Origin: Micromonospora craterilacus
Lineage (GTDB): Bacteria; Actinomycetota; Actinomycetes; Mycobacteriales; Micromonosporaceae
Reading direction: 5' to 3'
DNA length: 39,344 nucleotides
Assembly (NCBI RefSeq): GCF_003236315.1
Contig: NZ_POTY01000028.1
Location: 1-39,344, forward strand
The notes beneath the pieces were generated by a model. That model was not told where the DNA came from. It saw only the letters and a program-made list of their open reading frames with translations, and made no database searches. Made by a program: the position numbers and the translations under genes. How positions within the stretch are numbered: position 1 is the stretch's first letter; each line of letters opens with the position of its first letter. Shown here piece after piece: positions 26,016 to 34,750 of this stretch.

Positions 26016-28673
26016 TTAAAGATGAAGCTTGTCGACCTGCGGTCCGTGCCGCTCTCGCGCACACCGGAAATCGCCGGGCCGCAGTGCTGCTGCCACGACG
26101 CGGCCGACCCGCCCGACCACCACGGCGTAGGCGATGCCGAGCGCCAGCGACGCGGCCAGCGCCACCAGCGGCCAGTCCCGCAGGTGCGGGTAGACCTGCC
26201 AGTGGGTCAGGTAGATGTAGAGCGAACTGCCGGCCAGCACCCCGGCGACCCGGTTGACCACGCCGAGGCTCGGCACGGTGGGCAGCCAGACCAGCAGGGC
26301 GAAGCCGGCCACGATCAGCGCCTCGCGGGCCGGCTGGCCGAAGAAGCCCGGCACGGTCACTGCCGCCGCCACGGTGACCAGCAGCCGCTGCCCGACGCCG
26401 TCGGCCCGGGCGGCGGCCCAGCCGAGGGTGAACAACCAACCGGCGACCAGCGCGGCCGGCAGGTCGTAGCGGGCGTCGAGGCCGAACACGTCGTACCGGC
26501 CGAGCAGGCCGAGCACGGTCAACCCCATCGGCAGAGCGAACGGGTGCCGGCGCTCCAGCCGGTCGACCCGCCGTAGCGCGACCAGCGCCGCGAGCCCCAC
26601 CAGCAGGTACACCACCGCCTCGACGAACCAGAAGTGCCACTCGGTGCGGGCGTCGTCCGGGCCGAACAGGCTGTGCACCAGCAGCAGGGTGCTCACCCGG
26701 TACTGGTCGTTGAACAGCATCACCGCGCCGATCCAGGCCATCGTCGGCAGCACGATCCGGGCCAGGCTGGCCCCGATCTGCCGCAACCGGTCGCGCCGCC
26801 CGGCAGAGGTGAGCTGGAACCGGGCGAAGTTGAACCCGGCCACGCCGAGCAGCAGGTGCGCGCCGCCGGTGACGGTGAACAGCGGGATGTGCGAGCCGAC
26901 GATCAGCACGATGGCCGCCGCCCGCAGCGCCACGCTGGTCTCCAGCGACCGCCGCCGGCCGCGCGGCCGCTGCGGTGCGCGCAACGCCGCGATCGGCAGG
27001 GTGTGCCAGTTCGCCGGCAGGTGACCCAGCTCCTGCTCCAACCGGACCGACATCTCCACGTACGACAGCGAGTCGCCGCCCAGGTCGACGAAGCTCAGCT
27101 CGGGACGGACGTCGTCGCGGTCGAGCACCTCCGCGTACAGCCGGCACAGGTCATCGACCGAGGTCCCGGCGGCCGGCACCCCGCCCGCGGCGTCCGTCGT
27201 CGCGGTGTCGGTGGGCTGCGCGGACCGGGCCAGGCCCCGTTGCGCCGGAAGGGCCGGGGCGGCGGTGGCGGGCGGCGCGGCGGCCAGCGCCCGCAACCCG
27301 GCCAGGTCGGGCTTGCCGCTGGCCAGTCGGGGCAGCTCGGCCAGGACGAGCACCCGCACGGCACGTGGCGGCAGCCCCACCTCGTCGGCGACCAGCCGGC
27401 GGACGGTTCGGGCGTCGGCCTCGCCCACCACGGCCACGACCAGTTCGTCGTCCCCGCCCACGCAGGTGGCGGCGACGCCGTGCCGGGACAGCAGCGCCTC
27501 GACCCGCTGCGGGTCGATCCGCAGCCCGAGGATCTTCGCGAACCGGCTGCGCCGGCCGACGATCTCGTACAGCCCCGCCGGGCCGCGCCGGGCCAGGTCG
27601 CCGGTGCGCAACTCGTCGACGCTACGGCCAAGGGCCAGGTCGGCCGGGGTCTCGGCGTAGCCGAGCATGACGTTCGGGCCCGTGTACAGCAGCTCGCCGA
27701 CCGCCGGGTCCGGGTGGTCGGGCACCGGCGCGAGCCGGAACGCGCCGCCGGGTACCGGGACGCCGATCGCCTGCGGGTGGTGGACCGCCAGGTCCGGCGG
27801 CAGGTACGCCATCCGGGCGGTCGCCTCGGTCTGCCCGTACATGACGAACAGGTCCCAGCCACCCCGCCGGCCCAGCTCGGCGTAGTGGCGTACCCGCTCG
27901 GGCGCCAGCCGGCCACCGGCCTGGGTGACGTAGCGCAGGTGCGGCAGGTCCATCTCGGCGAAGCCGACCCGGTCCAGCAGGTCGAAGGTGTACGGCACCC
28001 CAGCCAGGCTGGTGCCGCGGGCGGCCCGGAGCAGGTCCCAGAAGCAGGCGTCGGCGACGGAGAGATCGGTCAGCACCAGCGCCGCGCCGCGGGCCAGGTG
28101 ACTGTGCACCACGGACAGCCCGTAGCAGTAGTGCAGCGGCAGCGAGGTGACCGCCCGGTCGGTCTCCCGGATGCCCAGGTACTCCACGATCGCCTCGGCG
28201 TTGGCCTGCAGGTTGGCCGCCGACAGCCGGACCAGCTTGGGTGAGCCGGTGGAGCCGGAGGTGCTCAGCAGCAGGGCCAGGTCCGGGTGCAGGTCGTGCG
28301 CGGTGTCCGTGCGGCGCTCGTCGACCGCCCAGCCGTCGGCCGGCCCGAGCACCACGTCCGGGTCGTACGCCTCGACCAGGGCGGTCAGCGCGGCGGTGTT
28401 GCCGCCGGGCACCAGCAGCACCGGGTGGCCGCCGTACAGCGCGCCCAGGTACGCCACCAGCGAGTCGACGGTGTTCGCCCCGACCACCAGCACCAGCCGT
28501 CGGGTCGTGCCGAGCCGGGCGGCGCAGTCCGCGACCCGCCGGGCGAGATCGGCGTAGCTGATCTCGCCGTCCGCGGTGACGACGGCGGGCCGGTCGCCGT
28601 GGAGCGCCAGATCGCGGACGAACGGCACCGTCCGCAGAGCCGGGAGCAGGGAAGCCAGGGGGAGCACGGGCAC
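26016..28673 (-). CDS. Adenylation-carrier-acyltransferase 3 fusion protein
   Basis: An 885-residue protein with three parts. Residues about 1-460 form an AMP-forming ligase: STSGSTGSPK at 137-146, YGQTEATARMAYLP, ELRTGDLARRG, GRRSRFAKILGLRIDPQRVE and the catalytic-lysine region LASGKPDL. About 505-565 is an acyl/peptidyl carrier domain with the phosphopantetheine serine S535 in FVDLGGDSLSYVE. About 575-875 is a multi-pass acyltransferase 3 domain with the conserved Arg...His pattern (RAAAIVLIVGSHI) and several hydrophobic helices. The logic is to activate an acid, load it on the carrier and pass it to an acceptor at the membrane, like the DltA/DltC/DltB set on one chain. Substrate and acceptor are unknown. 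GTG 28673 lacks a ribosome site and appears leaderless, with its -10 inside an iron box. Confidence 0.85.
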   Translation of the reverse strand: MPVLPLASLLPALRTVPFVRDLALHGDRPAVVTADGEISYADLARRVADCAARLGTTRRLVLVVGANTVDSLVAYLGALYGGHPVLLVPGGNTAALTALVEAYDPDVVLGPADGWAVDERRTDTAHDLHPDLALLLSTSGSTGSPKLVRLSAANLQANAEAIVEYLGIRETDRAVTSLPLHYCYGLSVVHSHLARGAALVLTDLSVADACFWDLLRAARGTSLAGVPYTFDLLDRVGFAEMDLPHLRYVTQAGGRLAPERVRHYAELGRRGGWDLFVMYGQTEATARMAYLPPDLAVHHPQAIGVPVPGGAFRLAPVPDHPDPAVGELLYTGPNVMLGYAETPADLALGRSVDELRTGDLARRGPAGLYEIVGRRSRFAKILGLRIDPQRVEALLSRHGVAATCVGGDDELVVAVVGEADARTVRRLVADEVGLPPRAVRVLVLAELPRLASGKPDLAGLRALAAAPPATAAPALPAQRGLARSAQPTDTATTDAAGGVPAAGTSVDDLCRLYAEVLDRDDVRPELSFVDLGGDSLSYVEMSVRLEQELGHLPANWHTLPIAALRAPQRPRGRRRSLETSVALRAAAIVLIVGSHIPLFTVTGGAHLLLGVAGFNFARFQLTSAGRRDRLRQIGASLARIVLPTMAWIGAVMLFNDQYRVSTLLLVHSLFGPDDARTEWHFWFVEAVVYLLVGLAALVALRRVDRLERRHPFALPMGLTVLGLLGRYDVFGLDARYDLPAALVAGWLFTLGWAAARADGVGQRLLVTVAAAVTVPGFFGQPAREALIVAGFALLVWLPTVPSLGVVNRVAGVLAGSSLYIYLTHWQVYPHLRDWPLVALAASLALGIAYAVVVGRVGRVVAAALRPGDFRCARERHGPQVDKLHL

Positions 28674-28677
28674 ACTC

Positions 28678-28696
28678 TAAGGTAAGCCTGCCCTAA
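28678..28696 (-). promoter_or_regulatory. IdeR/DmdR-like iron box
   Basis: On the minus strand it reads TTAGGGCAGGCTTACCTTA, which agrees at 15 of 19 positions with the actinobacterial consensus TTAGGTTAGGCTAACCTAA. It ends four bases before the GTG start of the fusion gene and contains TTACCT, a fitting -10 hexamer six bases before that GTG. Binding of iron-loaded IdeR/DmdR there should block transcription, so the gene would be switched on by iron shortage. Confidence 0.75.
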
Positions 28697-28774
28697 TCAG
28701 TAGTCGGGGGCGACCGGTGTCACGAGCGGACCGGGGCGCGAGCCCGTGCCGACGCGTCGACCGGTTCCGCGACG

Positions 28775-29422
28775 TCAGAGTGCCAGTGGCGGCCGTACGC
28801 CACCAGTCGGGGCTGCTGGGCGCCGGCGGCGCGGAGTGTGGCGGCGGTACGGGCTCACACTCGGCTCGCCGACCAGCCAGAACCGCCACGGCACGTCGTG
28901 CGCTGCGGTCACCCCGACACGGGGGCCGGAGGCGATCAGGGCCGGGTCGACGGGGCTTGATGGCGCGGTCAGGCGCACCGGTCCGGACCCGTCGACGGCG
29001 CAGGTGCCGTTGGCGTCGCGGCCGAGCCCGAGCGCGGTGACGAGCCTGGCCGGCCCGCGCGCCAGGTCACGATCCGGGGGATGGTTGCGGCGTTCCCGGG
29101 CGACCTCGATCCCGTCGGTCACCTCGCCCGCCCGCAGCAGGACGGCAGCCGCCTCACCCTCGTGGCCGCACACGATGTTCAAGCACCAGTGCATGCCGAA
29201 CACGAAGTACACGTAGACGTTCCCGGCCGGGCCGAACATCACCTCGTTGCGGGGAGTCGGTCCGCGATGGGCGTGGGAGGCCGGATCTTCCCCGGTGCCG
29301 GCGTACGCCTCGACCTCGGTCAGGCGGAGGCTGACGCCGTTGGCCGACACGGTCCAGCCGAGGAGGCTCCGCGCAGCCGTCGCCACCTGCGCGGCCGGGG
29401 TCTGGAGCCAGTGGTGCGTCAT
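28775..29422 (-). CDS. DNA-3-methyladenine glycosylase (Mpg/AAG family)
   Basis: Removes alkylated purines from DNA in base-excision repair. Family motifs are SLRLTEVEAYAGTGEDPASH (with the catalytic Glu region), RGPTPRNEVMFGPAGNVYVY, FVFGMHWCLNIV, AAVLLRAGEV and LARGPARLVTALGLGRDANG. 215 residues, the usual length. The C-terminal 30 residues are Arg/Pro-rich and unconserved. ATG 29422 is chosen because homology begins there; its ribosome site is poor. It is on the same strand as the TIGR03118 gene upstream, but a 16-bp hairpin lies between them. Confidence 0.92.
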   Translation of the reverse strand: MTHHWLQTPAAQVATAARSLLGWTVSANGVSLRLTEVEAYAGTGEDPASHAHRGPTPRNEVMFGPAGNVYVYFVFGMHWCLNIVCGHEGEAAAVLLRAGEVTDGIEVARERRNHPPDRDLARGPARLVTALGLGRDANGTCAVDGSGPVRLTAPSSPVDPALIASGPRVGVTAAHDVPWRFWLVGEPSVSPYRRHTPRRRRPAAPTGGVRPPLAL

Positions 29423-29500
29423 GGTGTGGGCAAGGGTACCGAGTGGGTTGAAGATCGCCTTCCGGGTGCCCGGCGCCCGCCGACAGCGCGGACACAACGG

Positions 29501-29535
29501 TCCGCCGCGCCCCGAGAAGCTCGGGGCGCGGCGGA
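29501..29535 (-). terminator. Perfect 16-bp hairpin after the TIGR03118 gene
   Basis: TCCGCCGCGCCCCGAG (29501-29516) pairs perfectly with CTCGGGGCGCGGCGGA (29520-29535) around AAG. It lies ten bases beyond the stop of the minus-strand TIGR03118 gene and before the glycosylase gene, making it a strong factor-independent terminator candidate. Confidence 0.8.
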
Positions 29536-29545
29536 TTCGCGCTGG

Positions 29546-30673
29546 TTACTTCCTGGTTGTCGGGATCAGCTGACCCACCAGGCCGTGCGTCTCGTCGTCC
29601 GGCCCGGCACTGAACCACAGGGTCCCTTGCCCGCCGGTGGTCTCGGTGCCCGGCAGCAGCGCCCACAGTCCGTCGATGACGATCGTCTCGCCCTCCTCGT
29701 CCCGCAGTTGGCCCTTGAAGCCGTCGCGGTCGAACACGTTGATCCGGCCGTCGCCGAAGTTGCCGACGATCAGGTCGCCGGTGAACTCGCCGAAGCCCTT
29801 CGGCGCGATGGCGAGGCCCCACGGCGCGTTCAGGGTTCCCTCGCTGGCGATCCGCCGGACCTTGGTGCCGAAGTCGGTGAACAGGTCGACGAAACCGAGG
29901 CCGGCGCCCGGCACGTCGTCATGCGCGTCCGCGTCCTGCTTCGCGTAGGTCACGAAGACCTTCTCGCCCAGCGCCAGTACGTTGAACGGCGCGAAGCCCT
30001 CCGGCAGGTTCCGGTCCCGGAAGAAGGAGTCCGGCAGGTTCACCCGGTCGAAGTTCTCGTCGAACACGTCGATGCGTGCGTGGTGGAAGTCGGTGGCCAG
30101 CAGGAAGTTGCCGACATCGGTCTTCAGCAGCGTCACGCCCTTGTAGACCGCACGGTTGGTGTGCGCCACCACGACCGCGGTGGTGTCCGTGTCCTGGTTC
30201 CAGGCGGTGACGTCGCCGCCCTCGCTGACGAAGATGAAGGTGGCCGGGTTGTCGTTGCCCGGCCCGGGCACCTGGAAGCCCTTGGTGTCGTTGAACACGA
30301 CCCCGGTCGGTGGGCCGGCGGGGATGGTGACGGTGCGGACCTTGTCCACCGGCTTGCCGTTGATGCCGCCGCTGTAGACGGTGGCGGTGTTGGTGCCGTT
30401 GTTGGACACCCACAGGGGTGTCGTCGGTCCCAGCGCGAGCCCCCACGAGTTGACGGCGTCCGGGTCGACGAGCGCTGGATCTCGTGCCGGGTCGTCGGAG
30501 ACTTGGTTGATCACTCTGAAGCGTGGGCCATTGCGCTCCTCGTGACCGCCGCTGTCCGATTTTCCGCCGCGGTCGTGATCACCTCCGTCGCCCATCGCCA
30601 CTGTGGCGGAGACCGCCACCGCTGCGCTGACCATCGCTGCGACGGCCAACAGCCGCCCGCGCGTTCTGATCAC
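29546..30673 (-). CDS. Exported TIGR03118 family protein
   Basis: A 375-residue secreted protein of the TIGR03118 family, whose role is unknown. The N-terminus IRTRGRLLAVAAMVSAAVAV is a signal peptide, followed by a His/Asp/Gly-rich spacer (GDGGDHDRGGKSD). The body has repeated strands suggestive of a beta-propeller: NSWGLALGPTTPLWVSNNGT, TGVVFNDTKGFQVPG, ATFIFVSEGGDVTAWNQ, LNAPWGLAIAPKGFGEFTGD and GDGRINVFD. GTG 30673 has GAAGGGG upstream on the minus strand, while the longer reading from 30775 begins with non-signal sequence. It is transcribed away from the monooxygenase gene. Confidence 0.85.
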   Translation of the reverse strand: MIRTRGRLLAVAAMVSAAVAVSATVAMGDGGDHDRGGKSDSGGHEERNGPRFRVINQVSDDPARDPALVDPDAVNSWGLALGPTTPLWVSNNGTNTATVYSGGINGKPVDKVRTVTIPAGPPTGVVFNDTKGFQVPGPGNDNPATFIFVSEGGDVTAWNQDTDTTAVVVAHTNRAVYKGVTLLKTDVGNFLLATDFHHARIDVFDENFDRVNLPDSFFRDRNLPEGFAPFNVLALGEKVFVTYAKQDADAHDDVPGAGLGFVDLFTDFGTKVRRIASEGTLNAPWGLAIAPKGFGEFTGDLIVGNFGDGRINVFDRDGFKGQLRDEEGETIVIDGLWALLPGTETTGGQGTLWFSAGPDDETHGLVGQLIPTTRK

Positions 30674-30966
30674 CTGGTGCCCCTTCCGTGGGAAACAGTC
30701 GCTCAGCCTGATCCGGCGGCAAGCCCTCATGGCCGCCGCATCGGGATGCAGGCGCTGGAAGGCACGCTCGGCCACGCAACATCGATCTTCGGTGGTTTTT
30801 CCCCCATTAGGGGCAAGCAGTGCCTAGTACATGAAACATATCCATAACACCGAGGCAATCGGTCGCTTTTGGGAGGCCCCCTCCGGTCTGCACCCGAACG
30901 GGTGTCGCGCCTCGGCCGGGCCGCCAGGGCGTGACGGCGGCCAACGCCGGCACCGCCGGGCGCGGA

Positions 30967-30986
30967 ATAGTTGACTCGTCAAATAT
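30967..30986. promoter_or_regulatory. MarR-like operator before the monooxygenase gene
   Basis: ATAGTTGACTCGTCAAATAT is an inverted repeat of two nine-base arms, eight of which match, around TC. The core TTGAC-N2-GTCAA has the size and form of MarR-family operators. It lies 60 bases before the ATG, in the most AT-rich part of the gap, where a promoter is expected. No MarR gene lies next to it in this window. Confidence 0.6.
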
Positions 30987-31045
30987 GTTGTCGGGTGGGT
31001 CCGGGAGCCGCGGCGGCCCCGGTCGGACGACACGAGGGAGCTGTC

Positions 31046-32185
31046 ATGCAGTTCGGGGTCTTCACCGTCGGCGACGTCACGGTCGACCCGACCAATGGTC
31101 GCGAGCCGACCGAGGGCGAGCGGATCAAGGCGATGGTCACCATCGCGCTCAAGGCCGAAGAGGTCGGTCTCGACGTCTTCGCCACCGGCGAGCACCACAA
31201 CCCGCCGTTCGTACCCTCGTCGCCCACCACGATGCTGGGCTACATCGCGGCCCGTACCGAGCGGCTGCTGCTCTCCACCGCGACCACGCTGATCACCACC
31301 AACGACCCGGTGAAGATCGCCGAGGACTACGCGATGCTGCAGCACCTGGCCGACGGCCGGGTCGACCTGATGATGGGCCGCGGCAACACCGGGCCGGTCT
31401 ACCCCTGGTTCGGCCAGGACATCCGCAACGGCATTCCACTGGCCATCGAGAACTACGACCTGCTGCGCCGGCTCTGGCGCGAGGACGTGGTCGACTGGAA
31501 GGGTCGCTTCCGCACCCCGTTGCAGTCGTTCACCTCGACGCCGCGTCCGCTCGACGGCGTACCGCCGTTCGTCTGGCACGGGTCGATCCGCAGCCCCGAG
31601 ATCGCCGAGCAGGCCGCGTACTACGGCGACGGCTTCTTCGCCAACCACATCTTCTGGCCGGCCGAGCACACCCGCCGGATGGTGGGCCTCTACCGGCAGC
31701 GGTTCGAGCACTACGGCCACGGCTCTGCCGACCAGGCCATCGTCGGCCTCGGCGGCCAGGTGTTCATGCGGAAGAACTCCCAGGACGCGGTACGCGAGTT
31801 CCGGCCGTACTTCGACAACGCCCCGGTCTACGGGCACGGCCCGTCGCTGGAGGAGTTCACCGCGCAGACCCCGTTGACCGTGGGCAGCCCGCAGCAGGTC
31901 ATCGACCGTACGCTCGGCTTCCGCGACTACGTGGGCGACTACCAGCGGCAGCTGTTCCTCCTGGACCACGCCGGGCTGCCGCTGAAGACCGTGCTGGAAC
32001 AGCTCGACATCCTGGGCGAGGAGGTCGTTCCCGTGCTGCGCAAGGAGTTCGACTCGCTGCGTCCGGCCCACGTGCCGGTCGCGCCCACGCACGCCGCGCT
32101 GCGGGCCGCCGCCGAGCGCGCCGCGCAGGCCGGCGAGACCCCGGCCGCTGACCTGGCCGGGACCGGCGCGGAGGCCGACCGGTGA
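31046..32185 (+). CDS. LLM-class flavin-dependent oxidoreductase, CE1758-like
   Basis: A 379-residue luciferase-like monooxygenase that would use reduced FMN and O2. It begins MQFGVFTVGDVTVDPTNGRE and shows the TIM-barrel strands ALKAEEVGLDVFATGEHH, RTERLLLSTATTLITTNDPV, GRVDLMMGRGNTGPVYPWFG and PFVWHGSIRSPEIAEQAA. Pairing with a dedicated FMN reductase in the next gene is the mark of the CE1758/CE1759 duo. The substrate is unknown. GAGGGAG stands five bases before the ATG. GTG of the reductase overlaps its stop. The last 35 residues are an Ala-rich tail. Confidence 0.88.
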   Translation: MQFGVFTVGDVTVDPTNGREPTEGERIKAMVTIALKAEEVGLDVFATGEHHNPPFVPSSPTTMLGYIAARTERLLLSTATTLITTNDPVKIAEDYAMLQHLADGRVDLMMGRGNTGPVYPWFGQDIRNGIPLAIENYDLLRRLWREDVVDWKGRFRTPLQSFTSTPRPLDGVPPFVWHGSIRSPEIAEQAAYYGDGFFANHIFWPAEHTRRMVGLYRQRFEHYGHGSADQAIVGLGGQVFMRKNSQDAVREFRPYFDNAPVYGHGPSLEEFTAQTPLTVGSPQQVIDRTLGFRDYVGDYQRQLFLLDHAGLPLKTVLEQLDILGEEVVPVLRKEFDSLRPAHVPVAPTHAALRAAAERAAQAGETPAADLAGTGAEADR

Positions 32186-32805
32186 CCTCGCGCACCCTGG
32201 CCGTGGTGTCGGCCGGACTCAGCCAGCCCTCGTCGACCCGACTGCTCGCCGACCAGCTCGCCGCGGCCACCCGCGACGGGCTGGTCGGGCACGGCGAGGG
32301 CGTCGAGTTGCGACCGGTGGACCTGCGCGAGCACGCCCACGACATCGTCAACCACCTGCTCACCGGCTTCCCGTCGGACGCCCTGCGGCAGGTGCTCGAC
32401 CAGGTCACTGGCGCCGACGGGCTGATCGCCGTCACACCGATCTTCAACGCCTCGTACAACGGGCTGTTCAAGTCGTTCTTCGACCTGGTCGACGCCGACG
32501 CGCTGGGTGGCCGGCCGGTGCTGATCGGAGCCACCGGAGGCACCGCCCGGCACTCCCTCGCCCTGGAACACGCCCTGCGACCGATGTTCACCCACCTGCG
32601 GGCGGTGGTGATGCCGACCGCGGTCTTCGCCGCACCGGAGGACTGGTCCGCCGGCACGGCGGACGGCGCGCTGCGCGCCCGGATCAGCCGCGCCGGCCGC
32701 GAACTGGCCGAGCAGGTGCACCAGCGTCCGCCGTCGAGCGGGCCGGCCGACCCGTTCGCCCTCACCACCAGCTTCGAACAGCTGCTGCGCGGCGGGGACG
32801 ACTGA
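32182..32805 (+). CDS. NADPH-dependent FMN reductase, CE1759-like
   Basis: A 207-residue flavodoxin-fold reductase that likely supplies FMNH2 to the monooxygenase encoded just before it. It has the flavin phosphate loop VVSAGLSQPSSTRLLADQL, the strand and loop ADGLIAVTPIFNASYNGLFK with SFFDLVD, and GRPVLIGATGGTARHSLALE. GTG 32182 overlaps the stop of the monooxygenase by four bases, so expression is coupled. A short hairpin follows. Confidence 0.88.
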   Translation: MTSRTLAVVSAGLSQPSSTRLLADQLAAATRDGLVGHGEGVELRPVDLREHAHDIVNHLLTGFPSDALRQVLDQVTGADGLIAVTPIFNASYNGLFKSFFDLVDADALGGRPVLIGATGGTARHSLALEHALRPMFTHLRAVVMPTAVFAAPEDWSAGTADGALRARISRAGRELAEQVHQRPPSSGPADPFALTTSFEQLLRGGDD

Positions 32806-32818
32806 CCCCGGCCGTCGC

Positions 32819-32836
32819 CGGCGGCGCGGGCCGCCG
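32819..32836. terminator. Short bidirectional hairpin between convergent genes
   Basis: CGGCGGC (32819-32825) and GCCGCCG (32830-32836) pair perfectly around GCGG. The hairpin sits between the FMN reductase stop and the end of the minus-strand USP gene and could stop both transcripts. Confidence 0.5.
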
Positions 32837-32849
32837 TGGGCGGTCGGGC

Positions 32850-33692
32850 TCAGTGCTCGGGCTCGTACCGGTGGGCGACGAGCACCGGGCATCGGGCGTG
32901 CTGCACCAGCGCCTGACTGACCGAGCCGAGCAGCAGGCCGGCGAATCCGCCCCGGCCGCGGGATCCGGCCACCACGAGCGCGGCGTCCCCGGTCGCCTCG
33001 ATCAGCGCCTGGTCGGGCTTCGGCGCGGCGACCATCCGTTCCTCCACGGTCAGGCCACGGTGACTGCCCCGGGCCGACGCACCCGCCGTGGCCAGCAGCG
33101 CCGCCGCCGCGCCGTCGGCGGCATCCCGCTCGTCGGCGACGTGCACCAGCACCAGGGCGGCACCGCGACGGGCGGCCTCCTCGGCGCCGTACCCGACGGC
33201 GAGTTCAGCCGACTCCGAGCCGTCCACCCCGACCAGCACCGGCCCCTCGGTCGGGATCGGGCGATCGGGCGGCCGGACCACCAGCACCGGGCAGTGGCCG
33301 TGCGCGGCGACCTGGGTGCCGACCGAGCCGAGCAGCAGCCCGGCGAACCCGCCCAGGCCCCGGCTGCCCACCACGACCAGTTCCGCCAGCCGGGACTCCT
33401 CGACCAGCGTCGCGCCCGGACCGCCGGCCACCTGGCGCACCTCCACGATCAGCCCCGGCCACTTGTCGACCAGCTCGGCGGCGGTCTGTTCGAGCATCTT
33501 CCGGCCGTCCTCCGACGGCGACGGCAACCCCACCTGGTACGGGTTGATCGGCACCCCGTAGCCGAGCGGATGCAGGTAGCCGTGCACCAGGTGCAGCGGG
33601 CGGGACCGCCACACCGCCGCCTGCGCCGCGTGCTCCGCGGCGACCCGGCTCGGCGGGGATCCGTCCACCCCCACCACGACAGGTCGGTTCAT
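32850..33692 (-). CDS. Tandem universal stress protein
   Basis: 280 residues with two Usp domains. Each starts with a nucleotide-binding Asp strand (RPVVVGVDGSPPSRVAAEHA and GPVLVGVDGSESAELAVGYG) and ends with the ATP-binding G-x2-G-x9-G(S/T) signature (GSRGLGGFAGLLLGSVG and GSRGRGGFAGLLLGSVS). ATP-binding USPs promote survival in stress and hypoxia. It lies downstream of another tandem USP and a P-type ATPase on the same strand, suggesting a shared stress regulon. A palindrome-rich gap separates it from the next USP. Confidence 0.93.
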   Translation of the reverse strand: MNRPVVVGVDGSPPSRVAAEHAAQAAVWRSRPLHLVHGYLHPLGYGVPINPYQVGLPSPSEDGRKMLEQTAAELVDKWPGLIVEVRQVAGGPGATLVEESRLAELVVVGSRGLGGFAGLLLGSVGTQVAAHGHCPVLVVRPPDRPIPTEGPVLVGVDGSESAELAVGYGAEEAARRGAALVLVHVADERDAADGAAAALLATAGASARGSHRGLTVEERMVAAPKPDQALIEATGDAALVVAGSRGRGGFAGLLLGSVSQALVQHARCPVLVAHRYEPEH

Positions 33693-33728
33693 CGGGCCTC
33701 CAGAGGTCGGTCAGGTCATTGTCGGTGT

Positions 33729-33744
33729 GGCCCGCCGGCGGGCC
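33729..33744. terminator. 16-base palindrome between the two USP genes
   Basis: GGCCCGCCGGCGGGCC is a perfect palindrome flanked by GGTGTG upstream and CACACC downstream, which could extend the stem. It may end transcription of the upstream USP gene, or act as an operator for the downstream one. The sequence does not decide. Confidence 0.4.
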
Positions 33745-33821
33745 GGCCCCGACACACCACCCGGGGCCGACCTACCAGCGGCGGGGCGGGCCGCACCGGG
33801 GGAGCGGCGCGACCCCGTCGG

Positions 33822-34718
33822 TCAAGATCCTTCGACCGTACGCGGCATTCGGACGATCGCCAGCGGGGAATGGGCGTGGTGCAGCACCGCGTGGCTGACC
33901 GAGCCAAGCAGCAGCCCGCTCAGCGCACCCCGTCCCCGCGCACCGACCACCACCAGTTGGGCGGCCCGGGACTCCTCCACCAGCGCCCGGGCCGGTGAGC
34001 CCCGGACCAGTCGCTGCCGAACCGGCACCTCCGGATAGCGCTCGGACCAGCCGGCGACGGACTCGGCGAGAGTGCGTTCCTCCTCCTCGCGGAAGGCGTC
34101 CAGGTCGTAGACCAGGGGCAGGATGTCACCGGGGCCGGTCGGCGTCGGGTAGAGCCAGGCGTGCACCGCGATCAGCTCGGTGCCGCGGCGGGCCGCCTCC
34201 TCGAACGCGAACCCGACCGCCTGCTGGGAGAGTTCCGAGCCGTCGACACCGACCACCACCGGCCCGTCCGCCCGCGGTTCCCCCCGCACCACCAGCACCG
34301 GGCAGTCCGCGCGGGAGCTGACCTGCACGGCCACCGACCCGATCAGCAGCCCGGCGAAGCCGCCCAGGCCCCGGCTGCCGAGGACGACCAGTGCGGCGTC
34401 GCGGGTCTCCGCGAGCAGCACGGCCGCCGCTGCGCCGTCGACCACCGCGCCGGTGACCGGCACCTCCGGGGCGACCTTGCCGGCCTCGGCCACCGCCTCG
34501 GCGACACACTGTTCGGCCTGGTTGCGCAGGCCGGCGTCGGCGGGCGCCCCCGGCGCCGGACCCAGCGGCACACCCATCAAAGGCCAGATGAACGCGTGCA
34601 CGATCCGCAGCGGGCGGTGCCGGTCCGCCGCCTCCCGCGCGGCGGCCCGGACGGCGTGCAGCGCGACCTCGGAACCGTCCACACCCACCACGACGGGGGC
34701 ACCGGTGTTGCTGGTCAT
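33822..34718 (-). CDS. Tandem universal stress protein
   Basis: 298 residues with two Usp domains. Domain one begins APVVVGVDGSEVALHAVRAA and has GSRGLGGFAGLLIGSVAVQ; domain two begins GPVVVGVDGSELSQQAVGFA and has GARGRGALSGLLLGSVSHA. Both keep the ATP-binding pattern. ATG 34718 has AAGGAGGA on the minus strand. The P-type ATPase gene ends 32 bases upstream, so the two are probably co-transcribed. The near-palindrome GGGACCGCGGTTCCC at 34773-34787, inside the ATPase 3' end, could be a regulatory site for this gene. Confidence 0.93.
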   Translation of the reverse strand: MTSNTGAPVVVGVDGSEVALHAVRAAAREAADRHRPLRIVHAFIWPLMGVPLGPAPGAPADAGLRNQAEQCVAEAVAEAGKVAPEVPVTGAVVDGAAAAVLLAETRDAALVVLGSRGLGGFAGLLIGSVAVQVSSRADCPVLVVRGEPRADGPVVVGVDGSELSQQAVGFAFEEAARRGTELIAVHAWLYPTPTGPGDILPLVYDLDAFREEEERTLAESVAGWSERYPEVPVRQRLVRGSPARALVEESRAAQLVVVGARGRGALSGLLLGSVSHAVLHHAHSPLAIVRMPRTVEGS

Positions 34719-34750
34719 CTCGTCCTCCTTCGGTTCGCCACCAGCCTGAC

